From Lysobacterales bacterium (lineage in GTDB: Bacteria > Pseudomonadota > Gammaproteobacteria > Xanthomonadales > Xanthomonadaceae), in assembly GCA_019510125.1 (NCBI GenBank), contig JAEKKX010000006.1, positions 496,001 through 560,000 on the forward strand: DNA of 64,000 nt. The letters run 5' to 3'. Position 1 is the stretch's first letter; each line of letters starts with the position of its first letter. The translations under genes and the position numbers were made by a program. Below the pieces are notes generated by a model that was not told where the DNA came from, ran no database searches, and saw only the letters and a program-made list of their open reading frames with translations. Shown here one piece after another: positions 16,562 to 25,727 of the stretch.

Positions 16562-17478
16562 TGGCCGCGCAGATGGCCGCGCCGCGCCGCCGCGGGTCAT
16601 GCCGCCATGGGGCATGCCGTCGCCGCCGCACCGCGTCCGGCGCGGCGCTGCTGCTGGTGATCTGGCTGATCGCGCTGCTGACCGCGGTGGTCGGCGCGTT
16701 CGCGATGGCCGCGCGGGTCGAATACCTGCAGGGGCGGACGCTGAGCGACGGCGTGGTCGCCGACGAAGCCGCCCGCGCCGGCCTCGAATACGCGATGACC
16801 CGCGTGGTCGACCTCGACCAGACCCGGCAGTGGCTGCCCGACGGCCGCGACTACGACTGGCGCTACGGCGACGCCGAGGTGAAGGTGAAGATCACCGACG
16901 AGTCCGGGAAGATCGATCTCAACGCCACCGATCTCGACCTGCTGGCGGGGCTGATGCAGGCGGAGGGCGTCGAGCGCACGCCCGCGCGCAAGCTGGCGGC
17001 GGCGATCATCGACTGGCGCGATCCGGACAGCCTCACCCAGGCCGAGGGCGGCGCCGAGGACAGCGACTACGCCGGCGCCGGGCTGCCCTACGGCGCCAAG
17101 GACGCGCCGTTCGAGACCGTGGCCGAGGTCCAGTTGGTGCTGGGGATGACCCCGGAACTGTTCGAGAAGCTGGCCCCGCACCTCACCGTCTACAGCGGCC
17201 AGGGGCGGCCGAACGAGCAGTACGCCGACGCCAAGGTGCTGCAGGCGATGGGCGTCGATGCGGATCGCGCCCTCGCCGAGCGCCTGCGTCCGCGCCAGCC
17301 CGGCGAGGCGGCGGCGCTCGTCGGTGCGGGCACGGGCACGTATAGTATCGACAGCCGGGCGCGGTTGCGTGGCGGTCGCGTCTCGGTGCTTCGCGCCGTG
17401 GTGCGCGCCGGCAACAGCGGGCTCCCGGGCTCGGCCTACACGCCGCTGCGCTGGGAAGAAGGCGCCATCGTGCGATGA
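16561..17478 (+). CDS. gspK: Minor pseudopilin GspK
   Basis: The 305-aa product is the large tip pseudopilin. The leader is unusually rich in Arg and has two Cys; the cleavage site is [19 protein letters not shown] (after Gly27), lacking Glu5 as GspK proteins do. The helical and alpha/beta domains include [59 protein letters not shown] and [13 protein letters not shown] 16561 overlaps the gspJ stop by one base. It is followed by a 145-base gap before gspL, the longest within the back half of the operon. Confidence 0.94.
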   Translation: MAAQMAAPRRRGSCRHGACRRRRTASGAALLLVIWLIALLTAVVGAFAMAARVEYLQGRTLSDGVVADEAARAGLEYAMTRVVDLDQTRQWLPDGRDYDWRYGDAEVKVKITDESGKIDLNATDLDLLAGLMQAEGVERTPARKLAAAIIDWRDPDSLTQAEGGAEDSDYAGAGLPYGAKDAPFETVAEVQLVLGMTPELFEKLAPHLTVYSGQGRPNEQYADAKVLQAMGVDADRALAERLRPRQPGEAAALVGAGTGTYSIDSRARLRGGRVSVLRAVVRAGNSGLPGSAYTPLRWEEGAIVR

Positions 17479-17623
17479 GCCCGGGACCGCGCCGCCGTGG
17501 CCAGGGTCCGTCGCGGGCCCGCACCGTATCCGAACCGGGGGCCCGAACCTTTCGGGACCCGCGGGGTCTTGTGTGCGTGAGGCGCCCCGCGGGCGCCGCG
17601 CGTCGATCGAACGAGGACAGGTT

Positions 17624-18835
17624 CTGAGCACTCCCGCCGACAATGCGACGCCCGCCCGGGCGCTCCCCCGACTGCCGCAGGCCGGTCTCGGTCGCGCCTG
17701 GCCGGGGCTGCGCGGGTTCTGGAGCTGGTGGCTGAACGCCCTCGGGAGCTGGCTGCCGCCGCGGATGCGCGCGGTCTTCGGCCTGGCCCAGCAGCGCCTG
17801 CTGCTGGAGGCCCGCGGCGACACCGTCGCGCTGTCGCTCACCCTCCCGGCCCAGCCCGGCGAGGCGCCGGTGCGTCCGCTGGCCGAACTGCCGCAGGAAG
17901 CGGTCGCCGGGGCGCCGGTCGATCCGCTGGCGCGGATGCTGTCGCCGCGCATCGCCGGCCTGCCGCGCTGGCTGGTCCTGCCCGCCGCCGCCGGCCTGCG
18001 CCGCCGGCTCACCCTCCCGGCCGCCGCCGCGGACCGCCTGCACGACGTGCTCGGGTTCGAGATCGACCGGCAGACGCCCTTCTCGGCCGAGGACGTGCAT
18101 CACGACGCGCGCCTGGTCGGGCGTCGCGGCGACGGCCAGGTCGACGCCGAACTGGTGGTGGTCCCGCGCACGGCCCTGGAGGCGGCGCTGGCCGCGCTGG
18201 GCGAACCGCTGGCCGCGACCCTCGCCGGGGTCGACATCGCCGGCGCCGACGGCCTGCCGCTGGGCGTGAACCTGCTGCCGGGCGCGCGCCGCCGCCACCG
18301 CCGCGACCCGCGCGCGGCCTGGAACGCCGGCCTGGTCGTGATCGCCCTCGCCGCCGCGGCCGCGGGGCTGTGGCAGATCCGCGCCAACCGCGAACAGGCC
18401 GCCGACGCCCTCGAGCTCGAGGCGAAGCAGCGCGGCCAGCAGGCGCGCAAGGTGTCCGCCGAGAAGAAGCAACTGGTCGATCTGGTCGAGGGCCTGCGCT
18501 TCCTGCAGCAGACCCGCAACGGCCGTCCGACCACGGTCGAGGTGCTGGACGAGCTGACCCGCCGCCTGCCCGACGACACCTACGTCGAGAAGGTCTCGAT
18601 CGAAGGCGATCACCTGATGATCATCGGCCTCAGCTCGCAGGCGCCGCAGTTGGTCGAACGGCTGCAGTCCTCCAAGCTGTGGCACGCGATGAACCTCACC
18701 GGCGCGCTGATGCCCGATCCGGGCAAGGGCAAGGATCGCTTCACGCTGGTCGCCGACCTCACCATCGCCGGGGCGCCGAAGAAGGGCGCCAGGCCCGCGG
18801 GCGCCGCCGGCGCGGAGACGGAGGGCGCGCCATGA
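17624..18835 (+). CDS. gspL: T2SS inner-membrane protein GspL/PilN-like (XpsL), probable CTG start
   Basis: The 403-aa product has an N-terminal cytoplasmic domain (to about 230), one membrane helix (AAWNAGLVVIALAAAAAGLW, about 231-252) and a periplasmic PilN-type domain with TTVEVLDELTRRLPDDTYVEKVSIEGDHLMIIGLSS. GspL links the ATPase GspE to the membrane. No ATG or GTG fits before the conserved-looking N-terminus: the first ATG in frame (17765) would remove about 47 residues including GLRGFWSWWLNALGSWLPP. A CTG at 17624 has a GAGG about seven bases upstream and gives LSTPADN..., so I take it as start. It ends overlapping gspM (ATGA). Confidence 0.82.
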   Translation: MSTPADNATPARALPRLPQAGLGRAWPGLRGFWSWWLNALGSWLPPRMRAVFGLAQQRLLLEARGDTVALSLTLPAQPGEAPVRPLAELPQEAVAGAPVDPLARMLSPRIAGLPRWLVLPAAAGLRRRLTLPAAAADRLHDVLGFEIDRQTPFSAEDVHHDARLVGRRGDGQVDAELVVVPRTALEAALAALGEPLAATLAGVDIAGADGLPLGVNLLPGARRRHRRDPRAAWNAGLVVIALAAAAAGLWQIRANREQAADALELEAKQRGQQARKVSAEKKQLVDLVEGLRFLQQTRNGRPTTVEVLDELTRRLPDDTYVEKVSIEGDHLMIIGLSSQAPQLVERLQSSKLWHAMNLTGALMPDPGKGKDRFTLVADLTIAGAPKKGARPAGAAGAETEGAP

Positions 18836-19494
18836 CCGCGACCGCGACTTCGAGGACCGCGAGTTCGAGCGCGACTTCGACCGCGACCGTCCCGCCGCGC
18901 GAGCGCTGGATCGCGCTCGGCCTGCTCGCCGGCGTGGTGCTGGTGGCGTACTTCGCGCTGATCCATCCGTGGTGGACGGTGCCGATGCTGGACCTGCAGG
19001 AACGCATCGACGATCTGAAGGAGCGCGACGCCCGCGCCCGCGCGACGCTGGCGCAGGCGCCGGAGATCCGCAAGCGTCTGGGCGATGTCCGCGAACAGGC
19101 CGCGCGCCTGCCCGGATTCATGGCCGAGGGCAGCACCGAACTTGCGACCGCGGCGCTGATCCAGCGCCTGGAGACCGCGGTCCAGGAGGCCAGTCCCAAG
19201 AACCGGAGCTGCGCGATCCAGAACCGTTCGCCGCTGACCGACCCGCGCAAGGAGCGCTTCCAGCGCGCGGTGGTGCAGGTCCGGCTGCAGTGCGGCACCC
19301 CGGAACTGGCGGCGGTGCTGCATTCGCTGGAAAGCGGTTCGCCGCGGCTGTTCGTGGACAACCTCAACGTCACCGCGCAGCGCTTCTTCTTCTCCCCCGA
19401 CCAGGCGCCCGTCGGCGGCGGCCTGGACGTGGCGTTCGATCTCTACGGTTATGTCGCGCCCGCCGCGGGAGGCACCAGCGATGCGGCTCGATAG
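18832..19494 (+). CDS. gspM: T2SS inner-membrane protein GspM (XpsM)
   Basis: The 220-aa product has a Thr/Ser-rich cytoplasmic N-terminus, one membrane helix (about 27-45, IALGLLAGVVLVAYFALIHPWW), a coiled-coil-prone stretch LQERIDDLKERDARARATLAQ, and a periplasmic ferredoxin-like domain. It has the size and layout of GspM, which binds GspL and stabilises the platform. Start ATG 18832 is coupled to gspL; the next gene starts inside its last codons. Confidence 0.88.
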   Translation: MTATATSRTASSSATSTATVPPRERWIALGLLAGVVLVAYFALIHPWWTVPMLDLQERIDDLKERDARARATLAQAPEIRKRLGDVREQAARLPGFMAEGSTELATAALIQRLETAVQEASPKNRSCAIQNRSPLTDPRKERFQRAVVQVRLQCGTPELAAVLHSLESGSPRLFVDNLNVTAQRFFFSPDQAPVGGGLDVAFDLYGYVAPAAGGTSDAAR

Positions 19495-20290
19495 CCTCAG
19501 TCCCCGCACCTGGCTGCTGGCCGGCGTCGCCGGCTGGGCGGTCTGCCTGTGGGTGTTCGCGCTGGTCGGCCTCGGCGGCCGCCTGGGCAAGCTGCCGGAC
19601 GATGTCGAACCGCAGCGCCTGCCGGCGACCAAACTGCCCGCCGCCGAGCGTCCCGGCCCGCCGGCGCAATACCTCGCGATCGCCGACCGCCCGATCTTCT
19701 CCGAGAACCGGCGGCCGCAGAAATTCGTGATCGGCGGCACCGCCGACGAGGCCAAGGCCAACACTTTCGACTTCACCCTGACCAGCGTGCTGATCGCCGG
19801 CGACACCCGGATCGCGATCCTGCGTCCGACCGCGGACGGCGCCGCGCCGGTGCGGGTGAAGCTCAACGAAGCGGTCGACAGCGCGCCGCAGTGGACGCTG
19901 GCCGCGCTGCAGCCGCGCCAGGCGACCTTCCGCGGGCCCGACGGCGATCGCGTGCTCGACCTGCGCGTGTTCGACGGCGTCGGCGGCGACGCCCCGCCGC
20001 CGATCGCCTCCGCGTCGCCGCCGCCGGCGAGCGGCGCCGCGGGCCCGGGCGGCACCGTCGGCCCGGTGCCGCCGCCCCCGGGCGCGGCCGGGCCGCAGCC
20101 GGGCGTGGTGCAGGTGCAGCCGCCGGCGCCGCCGAGCGTGCCCGCGCCCGGCCCGGCGTCGGCGCCGGTATCCACCGAGGCCCAGCTCGAGGCCATTCGC
20201 AAGCGGATCGAGGCGCGGCGCGCCCAACTCCGCCAACAAGCCGCGCAAGCCGGCCAGACGCCCGGCGGCGAGCCGGGCCAAACTCCCTGA
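19481..20290 (+). CDS. gspN: T2SS protein XpsN (GspN/GspC-like)
   Basis: The 269-aa product has one N-terminal membrane helix (about 11-31), a periplasmic domain like the GspC homology region (YLAIADRPIFSENRRP, FDFTLTSVLIAGDTRIAILRP) and a long Pro/Ala/Gly-rich tail ending in a charged helix. In Xanthomonas XpsN takes the place of GspC as the link to the secretin. The start at ATG 19481 lies 14 bases inside gspM and gives a typical anchor; an ATG at 19451 in the same frame adds ten residues of gspM shadow. It is followed by gspD after 6 bases. Confidence 0.88.
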   Translation: MRLDSLSPRTWLLAGVAGWAVCLWVFALVGLGGRLGKLPDDVEPQRLPATKLPAAERPGPPAQYLAIADRPIFSENRRPQKFVIGGTADEAKANTFDFTLTSVLIAGDTRIAILRPTADGAAPVRVKLNEAVDSAPQWTLAALQPRQATFRGPDGDRVLDLRVFDGVGGDAPPPIASASPPPASGAAGPGGTVGPVPPPPGAAGPQPGVVQVQPPAPPSVPAPGPASAPVSTEAQLEAIRKRIEARRAQLRQQAAQAGQTPGGEPGQTP

Positions 20291-20296
20291 GATCCG

Positions 20297-22585
20297 ATGA
20301 TGACCCTGCGATTCTTCCGGCGCACGTCCTGCCAAGCCTTCTTCGCCGCCGCGCTCGCCGCGATGCTCGCGGCCTGCGCCGCCTCGCCGCAGCCGCGCAT
20401 CGAGCGCAACGAAGCGCGCGTCTCCGGCGTCGCGGGCGAAGCCACGGCAGGTGACGCGGCCGGCGCCGCGACCGACCCGGCCGAGGCGCGCGACGACGGC
20501 CGCCCGCAGCCGCGCATCCGCCGCGGCAGCGGCCGGGTCATCGACAGCGTCGCCGCCAGCGCGCCGCTGCCGGACATCGGCGCCACCAGCGGCGAAGCGC
20601 GCTTCAACTTCGAGGGCGAATCGCTGCACGCGGTGGTCAAGGCGATCCTCGGCGACATGCTCGGCCAGAACTACACCATCGCCCCGGGCGTGCAGGGCAC
20701 CGTCACCTACGCCACGCCCAAGCCGGTGAGCGCGGCCCAGGCGCTGTCGGTGCTGGAGATGATCCTCGGCTGGAACAACGCGCGGATGATCTACAGCGAC
20801 GGCCGCTACAGCATCGTGCCCGCCGACCAGGCGCTGGCCAACGGCGTGGTCACGCCGCGGGTCGGCTCGCCGGCCAACGCCCGCGGCTTCGAGTCGCGGG
20901 TGGTGCCGCTGCGCTACATCTCGGCCACCGAGATGGAGAAGCTGCTCAAGCCCTTCGCCCGTCCCAACGCCATCGTCAACGTCGATTCGGGCCGCAACGT
21001 GATCACCGTCGCCGGCACCCGCGCCGAGCTTGAGAACTACCTGCGCACGATCCAGATCTTCGACGTCGACTGGATGTCGAGCATGTCGGTCGGCGTCTAT
21101 CCGCTGCAGTCGAGCAAGGCGCAGAAGGTGGTCTCCGACCTCGAAAAGGTCTTCGGCGAGCAGAGCAAGTCGCCGGTCGCCGGCATGTTCCGCTTCATGC
21201 CGCTGGAAGGCGCCAACGCGGTGCTGGCGATCACCTCGCAGCCGGCGTACCTCGACGACATCCAGGAATGGATCGAGCGCATCGACGGCGCCGGCGAGGG
21301 CGTGCGCCTGTATTCCTACGAACTGAAGTACGTCACCGCCAAGGAACTGGCGCTGCGCCTGAGCGAAGTGTTCGGCGGCGGTGGCGGTCGCGGCGGCGGC
21401 GACAGCGACGGCGGCGGCGGGTATTCGCTGATCCCCGGCGGCCAGGCCAGCGTCATCGGCGGCGGCATGGACAGCAAGGACGGCGGTGGCGGCTACGACG
21501 GCAGTGGGATCAATCCCGGCGGCGGCCTCGGCAACGGCTCCTCCGGCGGCGTCGGCGGCGGCCTCGGCGGCGGCAGCCTGTCGCTGGGCCAGTCCCAGGG
21601 CGGCAGCGGCAGCGTGGTGCTGGAGGTCGGCGGCGACAAGGTCGCGGTCTCGGCGATCCAGGAGAACAACACGCTGCTGGTCCGCGCCACGGCCTCGGCG
21701 TGGCGCTCGATCCTCGACGTGATCGAGAAGCTCGACGTGATGCCGCTGCAGGTCCACATCGAATCGCAGGTGGTGGAAGTCACGCTCAGCGGCGAACTGT
21801 CCTACGGCGTGAGCTGGTTCCTCGAGAACGCCGCGACCGAGAACAACCTGCCCGACGTGACCAGCGGCCTCGACATCCCGCGCAAGTGGAGCACGCTGGG
21901 CGCGAGCATCGGCGGCGCGTCCGGTCCCGGCCTGGCGTGGACCCTGATCCAGAACGACGCCGCGGCGATCATCAACGCGCTCGACAAGGTCACCGACGTG
22001 CGCCTGCTGCAGACCGGCTCGGTGCTCACCCGCAACAACTCCGAGGCGACCCTCAACGTCGGCAGCCGGATCCCGGTGACCTCGGTGTCGGTCAACCCGG
22101 TGCTCGGCAACAGCAGCACGGTCAGCCAGGTGCAGTACCTCGACACCGGCGTGATCCTCAAGGTGCGGCCGCGCGTCACCAAGGACGGCACCGTGTTCCT
22201 CGACATCGTGCAGGAAGTCAGCTCGCCCGGTTCGCAGGCCGACGCCAACGGCAACGTGCGCATCAACACCCGCCGGCTGAAGACCGAGGCGGTGACCAGC
22301 AGCGGCGACACCGTGCTGCTGGCCGGCCTGATCCAGGACAGCACCACCCGCGGCGCCACCGGCCTGCCGGGACTGAGCCGCATCCCGATCATCGGCGGCC
22401 TGTTCGGCCAGCAGACCAACAGCCAGGACCGCACCGAGGTGGTGGTGCTGCTGACCGCGACCATCATGCGCAACCAGGAGGAGCTGCGCACGATGACCGA
22501 CGAGTACTCGCGGCGCTTCCGCGCGATGGAACCGCTGCCCGCGCCCAAGGGCCTGCGCGCGATCCCACCGCAGCCGCATCGCTGA
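20297..22585 (+). CDS. gspD: T2SS outer-membrane secretin GspD (XpsD), lipoprotein type
   Basis: GspD forms the outer-membrane channel of the T2SS. The 762-aa product has a lipoprotein signal (lipobox LAAC, Cys27), N-domains (FNFEGESLHAVVKAILGDMLGQNY; VVPLRYISATEMEKLLKPFA), and a very Gly-rich segment at about 358-434 inserted between N-domains. The C-terminal secretin core follows (VHIESQVVEVTLSGELSYGVSWF, TGSVLTRNNSEATLNVGSRIPV, VQYLDTGVILKVRPRV, GLPGLSRIPIIGGLFG). Lipidation matches XpsD of Xanthomonas, which needs no separate pilotin. It is the last gene of the xps order. Confidence 0.97.
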   Translation: MMTLRFFRRTSCQAFFAAALAAMLAACAASPQPRIERNEARVSGVAGEATAGDAAGAATDPAEARDDGRPQPRIRRGSGRVIDSVAASAPLPDIGATSGEARFNFEGESLHAVVKAILGDMLGQNYTIAPGVQGTVTYATPKPVSAAQALSVLEMILGWNNARMIYSDGRYSIVPADQALANGVVTPRVGSPANARGFESRVVPLRYISATEMEKLLKPFARPNAIVNVDSGRNVITVAGTRAELENYLRTIQIFDVDWMSSMSVGVYPLQSSKAQKVVSDLEKVFGEQSKSPVAGMFRFMPLEGANAVLAITSQPAYLDDIQEWIERIDGAGEGVRLYSYELKYVTAKELALRLSEVFGGGGGRGGGDSDGGGGYSLIPGGQASVIGGGMDSKDGGGGYDGSGINPGGGLGNGSSGGVGGGLGGGSLSLGQSQGGSGSVVLEVGGDKVAVSAIQENNTLLVRATASAWRSILDVIEKLDVMPLQVHIESQVVEVTLSGELSYGVSWFLENAATENNLPDVTSGLDIPRKWSTLGASIGGASGPGLAWTLIQNDAAAIINALDKVTDVRLLQTGSVLTRNNSEATLNVGSRIPVTSVSVNPVLGNSSTVSQVQYLDTGVILKVRPRVTKDGTVFLDIVQEVSSPGSQADANGNVRINTRRLKTEAVTSSGDTVLLAGLIQDSTTRGATGLPGLSRIPIIGGLFGQQTNSQDRTEVVVLLTATIMRNQEELRTMTDEYSRRFRAMEPLPAPKGLRAIPPQPHR

Positions 22586-22607
22586 GGCCGGGCGTCCGCG
22601 CACGGGG

Positions 22608-23474
22608 ATGAGCGGACTGCCGACCGGACTGCCGATCGTGCTGGTGCCGGTGGGCGTCGACGACGACGCCCTCGACGCCTGCCTCGCCGCGCTGGACGCC
22701 GGCACGCCGGCGGGCACGCGGGTGTGGCTGGCCGACGACGCCCAGGCCGGCCCGCGCGGACAGGCGGTGATCGCGCACTGGCTCGCGCACACGCCGCTGC
22801 AGGCCGACTGCACCCGCCGACCGCGATCGATCGGCCAGGCCGCGCACCTCGACGAAATGCTGCGCGCCTGCGGCGACGCCGACGTGCTGGTGCTCGCCGG
22901 CGACGCGGTGCCGCTGCCGGGCTGGGCCGAACGCCTGGTCGAATGCGCCGCCCGCGATCCCGCCATCGCCACCGCCACGCCCTGGTGCAACGCCGGCGAG
23001 ACCGCGGCCTGGCCGCGGGTCGGCGAGGTCGGCCCGGTGCCCGACGAACCCGCGCGGCTGGCGCGCGCCGCCGCGTCGCTGCCCGCGCACCATCCCGAAC
23101 TGCCGTCCGCGGTCGATCACGCGCTGTTCCTGCGCGGCCGCGCGCGGGCGAAGGCCGGCGGCCTCGACGCCGCCAGCTACGCCTCCGCCTACGCGGCGCT
23201 GGTCGATCTGTCGCTGCGCATGGCCGGCCTCGGCTGGCGCAACGTGCTGTGCGAAACCGCGTTCGTCGCCCGCCGCGGCGAGGGCGCGCCGCTGGACGAC
23301 GACGTGGAGACGCTGGGCGCGCGCTGGCCCGGCTGGCATGCGCGGCTGGCGCAGTTCCTGATGCGCGATCCGCTGCATGCGCTGCGCGCGGCGCTGGCGC
23401 AGGCCAACGCGGACCTCGCGCTGCGCACCCAGCCCGACCTGTTCGCCGGCGAGGCCGCGGAGCGCGCGCCGTGA
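22608..23474 (+). CDS. Divergent glycosyltransferase family 2-like protein
   Basis: The 288-aa product resembles a GT-A fold transferase in outline (IVLVPVGVDDDALDACLAALD at the start, ADVLVLAGDAVPLPGW where the DxD-like segment would be). It lacks a clear DxD and may be inactive or act on an unusual substrate. It follows gspD by 22 bases and ends in a GTGA overlap with the next, clearer glycosyltransferase, so the two are translated together. Identification as GT2-like is tentative. Confidence 0.6.
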   Translation: MSGLPTGLPIVLVPVGVDDDALDACLAALDAGTPAGTRVWLADDAQAGPRGQAVIAHWLAHTPLQADCTRRPRSIGQAAHLDEMLRACGDADVLVLAGDAVPLPGWAERLVECAARDPAIATATPWCNAGETAAWPRVGEVGPVPDEPARLARAAASLPAHHPELPSAVDHALFLRGRARAKAGGLDAASYASAYAALVDLSLRMAGLGWRNVLCETAFVARRGEGAPLDDDVETLGARWPGWHARLAQFLMRDPLHALRAALAQANADLALRTQPDLFAGEAAERAP

Positions 23475-24397
23475 CCGCGGCCGGCGGCATCGCCGCGATC
23501 GTGGTGACCCACCGCAGCGCCGAGACCATCGACGCCTGCCTGACGCGGCTGCGCGCCGCGGACGGCGTCGCCTGCGTGCGGGTGGTCGACAACGCCTCGG
23601 ACGACGGCACGCTCGACATCGTGCAGCGCCACGCGCTGGCCGACCCGCGGGTGCGTTTCATCGCCAACCCGGACAACCCCGGCTTCGGCGCCGCCTGCAA
23701 CCAGGGCGTGGCGGACCTGGGGGCGGCGAGCCCCGATGCAGCGAGCCCCGGTGAGGCCGGCCCCGATGCGAAGGGCCCCGACGCGACGGCCGCGGGCGCC
23801 GAGGCCGGCTGGCTGGCGTTCGTCAATCCCGACGCCCTGCTCGACGCCGACGCGCTCGCCCGGTTGCGCGCGCACGCGCAGCACTGCGCGCGCGAGGCGC
23901 TGCTCGGCGCCGATCTCGTCGACGAGTCCGGCGTGCGCGACGAGGCCGCGCGCCGGCGCGATCCCGACTTCGCCGCGATGCTGCTGCGGCCGTCGGCGCG
24001 CAGGCTCGGCGTGCCGGTGGACGCGTCCGCCGTCCTGCAGCCGGTGCAGGCGATCTCCGGTGCGCTGATGCTGATGCCGTGGCACCTGTTCGCGCGGCTG
24101 GGCGGCTTCGACGCCGGGTATCGCCTGCATGCCGAGGATCTCGACCTGTGCCGGCGCGCGCGCGACGCCGGCGCGTTCGTCGCGGTCGCCAACGACGTGC
24201 GCGTGGTCCACGTGCGCGGCGTGTCCAGCCGCAGCCGGCCGCTGTTCGTCGAGTGGCACAAGCACCGCGGCCTCGCGCGCTATTTCCGCCGCTTCGAGGC
24301 GCCGCGGCGCCATGCCCTGGTCTGCGCCGCGGTGTACGCGATGATCTGGGCGCGCTTCCCCGTCGCCGCGCTGCGCGCGCGGGTGCTGGCGCGGTGA
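23471..24397 (+). CDS. Glycosyltransferase family 2 (rhamnosyltransferase-like), GTG start
   Basis: The 308-aa product has the GT2 features IAAIVVTHRSAETIDACL, VRVVDNASDDGTLDIV, NPDNPGFGAACNQG, FVNPDA (the metal-binding position), a C-terminal GGFDAGYRLHAEDLDLCRRARDAG and VVHVRGVSS. It would transfer a sugar from a nucleotide donor to an envelope or exopolysaccharide acceptor. A 20-residue insert coded by four 15-bp repeats lies between ACNQG and FVNPDA. The start is GTG in a GTGA overlap with the gene before; the stop overlaps the GTG of the next. Confidence 0.88.
   Translation: MTAAGGIAAIVVTHRSAETIDACLTRLRAADGVACVRVVDNASDDGTLDIVQRHALADPRVRFIANPDNPGFGAACNQGVADLGAASPDAASPGEAGPDAKGPDATAAGAEAGWLAFVNPDALLDADALARLRAHAQHCAREALLGADLVDESGVRDEAARRRDPDFAAMLLRPSARRLGVPVDASAVLQPVQAISGALMLMPWHLFARLGGFDAGYRLHAEDLDLCRRARDAGAFVAVANDVRVVHVRGVSSRSRPLFVEWHKHRGLARYFRRFEAPRRHALVCAAVYAMIWARFPVAALRARVLAR
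23730..23789 (+). repeat. Four 15-bp tandem repeats inside the glycosyltransferase gene
   Basis: Units at 23730, 23745, 23760 and 23775 each begin GCCCCG and encode pentapeptides SPDAA, SPGEA, GPDAK and GPDAT. The array is in frame and adds about 20 residues at a position where family members normally have only a short turn. Confidence 0.85.
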
Positions 24398-25578
24398 GCT
24401 GGCGCGCCCGCCTCGGCGCGCTGCTGCTGGCGCTGTCGCCGTGCGCGTCGCTGCAGGCTGCGAGTCCGCCGGCCGACGACGGCTTTTCGCGCGCGGATCG
24501 CGCCGAGATCGCGCGCGCCGTCCGCGACGTCTGCCGCCGCGACGTGGTGGTGCTGGGCGACGACGCCAACCACGGCGCCGCGGCGTCGACCCGGGTGCGG
24601 GCCGCGATCGTGCGGCGGCTGGTCGAACGCTGCGGCTTCCGGGCGGTGCTGTTCGAGAGCCAGGTGTACGACGTGCTCGACTACGCGCGCGCCGCCGCCG
24701 AAGGCCGCGCCAACGTCGGCCAGCTCGCCGATGCGGTCGGTCCGCTGTGGGCGCGGATGCCCGGATCGCGGGCGCTGCTCGACTGGGTGCATGGCGAAGT
24801 CGTCGCCGGCCGATTGCAGGTGGGCGGGATCGATCCGCAGGTCGGCGGCCGCACCGGCCGCTACGCGCAGCAACGGCTCGGCGCGGCGCTGGCCTCGGTG
24901 CTGGCGCCGCCGCAGCGCGCCGCCTGCACCGCCGAGTTCGATCGCCACGATCGTTGGGCCTACGACGACGAGACGCAGCCGTTCGACGATGCCGCGCGCG
25001 CACGGCTGCGCGCCTGCGCCGACGCCGTGCGCGCTGCGGTCGCCGCGCAGGGACTGGACCCACGGTCGGACCTCGCCGGCATGGCCGCCGCCTACGGCCG
25101 CTACCTCGAGATGGCGCTGGACGGCGACGGCGACCGCCGCGACCTCGGCATGGCCGAGCTGGTGCAGTGGCACCGCGCGCGCTGGCCGCGCGGCACGCGC
25201 ACGGTGGTGCTGTGCGCGACCGTGCATGCGGCCCGGCGCACGCACGGGATCGCGCCGGCGATGGTGCCGATGGGCGCGCACCTGGCGGCGGCGCTGGGCG
25301 ATCGCTACGCGGTGATCGGCTTCACCGCCGCGGGCGGCACGTTCGGCGACCTGTCCGGTGCGGTGCATGCGCTGAAGCCGGCGGGCGACGCGGCGCTGGA
25401 AACCGTGGCGCTGGCCGGGGCCAAGGGCGACCTGCGCTACCTCGACCGACGCTGGCTGCGCCGCCACGGCGTGATCCCGGCGCGCCCGATCAACGGCCGC
25501 ATCGTCCACGCCGCGGCGTGGGCCGAAGTGCTCGACGGCCTGATGGTGCTGCGCGAGGAGCGGGCGCCCGGGCGATGA
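24394..25578 (+). CDS. Exported erythromycin-esterase-family-like protein, GTG start
   Basis: The 394-aa product starts with a Sec signal peptide ending LQAAS and then shows the start of the erythromycin esterase fold: VVVLGDDANHGAAASTRVRAAIVRRLVERCGFRAVLFESQ, with candidate catalytic His60 and Glu88. The later part contains VGGIDPQVGG and RTVVLCATVHAARR. EreA/B-type enzymes are cytoplasmic macrolide esterases, while exported relatives have unknown substrates, so antibiotic hydrolysis should not be assumed. The start is GTG overlapping the previous stop; an ATG within the previous gene is a shadow. It ends the overlapping three-gene set after gspD. Confidence 0.75.
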   Translation: MSWRARLGALLLALSPCASLQAASPPADDGFSRADRAEIARAVRDVCRRDVVVLGDDANHGAAASTRVRAAIVRRLVERCGFRAVLFESQVYDVLDYARAAAEGRANVGQLADAVGPLWARMPGSRALLDWVHGEVVAGRLQVGGIDPQVGGRTGRYAQQRLGAALASVLAPPQRAACTAEFDRHDRWAYDDETQPFDDAARARLRACADAVRAAVAAQGLDPRSDLAGMAAAYGRYLEMALDGDGDRRDLGMAELVQWHRARWPRGTRTVVLCATVHAARRTHGIAPAMVPMGAHLAAALGDRYAVIGFTAAGGTFGDLSGAVHALKPAGDAALETVALAGAKGDLRYLDRRWLRRHGVIPARPINGRIVHAAAWAEVLDGLMVLREERAPGR

Positions 25579-25592
25579 CCGCGGCCCGTCTC

Positions 25593-25690
25593 CGGTAGAG
25601 CGGCCTGACCAGCCTCTGGCTGTTGAAGGCCAGGCCGCTGACTTCCGCACTCGCCAGGGGAACATCAGCGGCCTGAAGGCCGCTCTACCG
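25593..25690. repeat. Imperfect long inverted repeat of the GGTAGAGCGGCCT family
   Basis: CGGTAGAGCGGCCTGA at the left end pairs with the AGCGGCCTGAAGGCCGCTCTACCG-type right end (67-98). The same element, in tighter form, is at 35999-36069. It lies between the convergent erythromycin-esterase-like gene and pyrF and could act as a bidirectional terminator. Confidence 0.75.
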
Positions 25691-25727
25691 AGCGACATGG
25701 GCGGGACGGCCGCCGCGCCCGGACCGA

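Noticed and set aside
19370-22990. Open frame of more than 1,200 codons opposite gspD
   Set aside because: Low-complexity His/Arg/Ala composition typical of antisense frames; gspD on the other strand is unambiguous.
24394-25578. Calling the erythromycin-esterase-like protein a macrolide resistance gene
   Set aside because: It has an export signal and only partial motif similarity; the substrate cannot be inferred.
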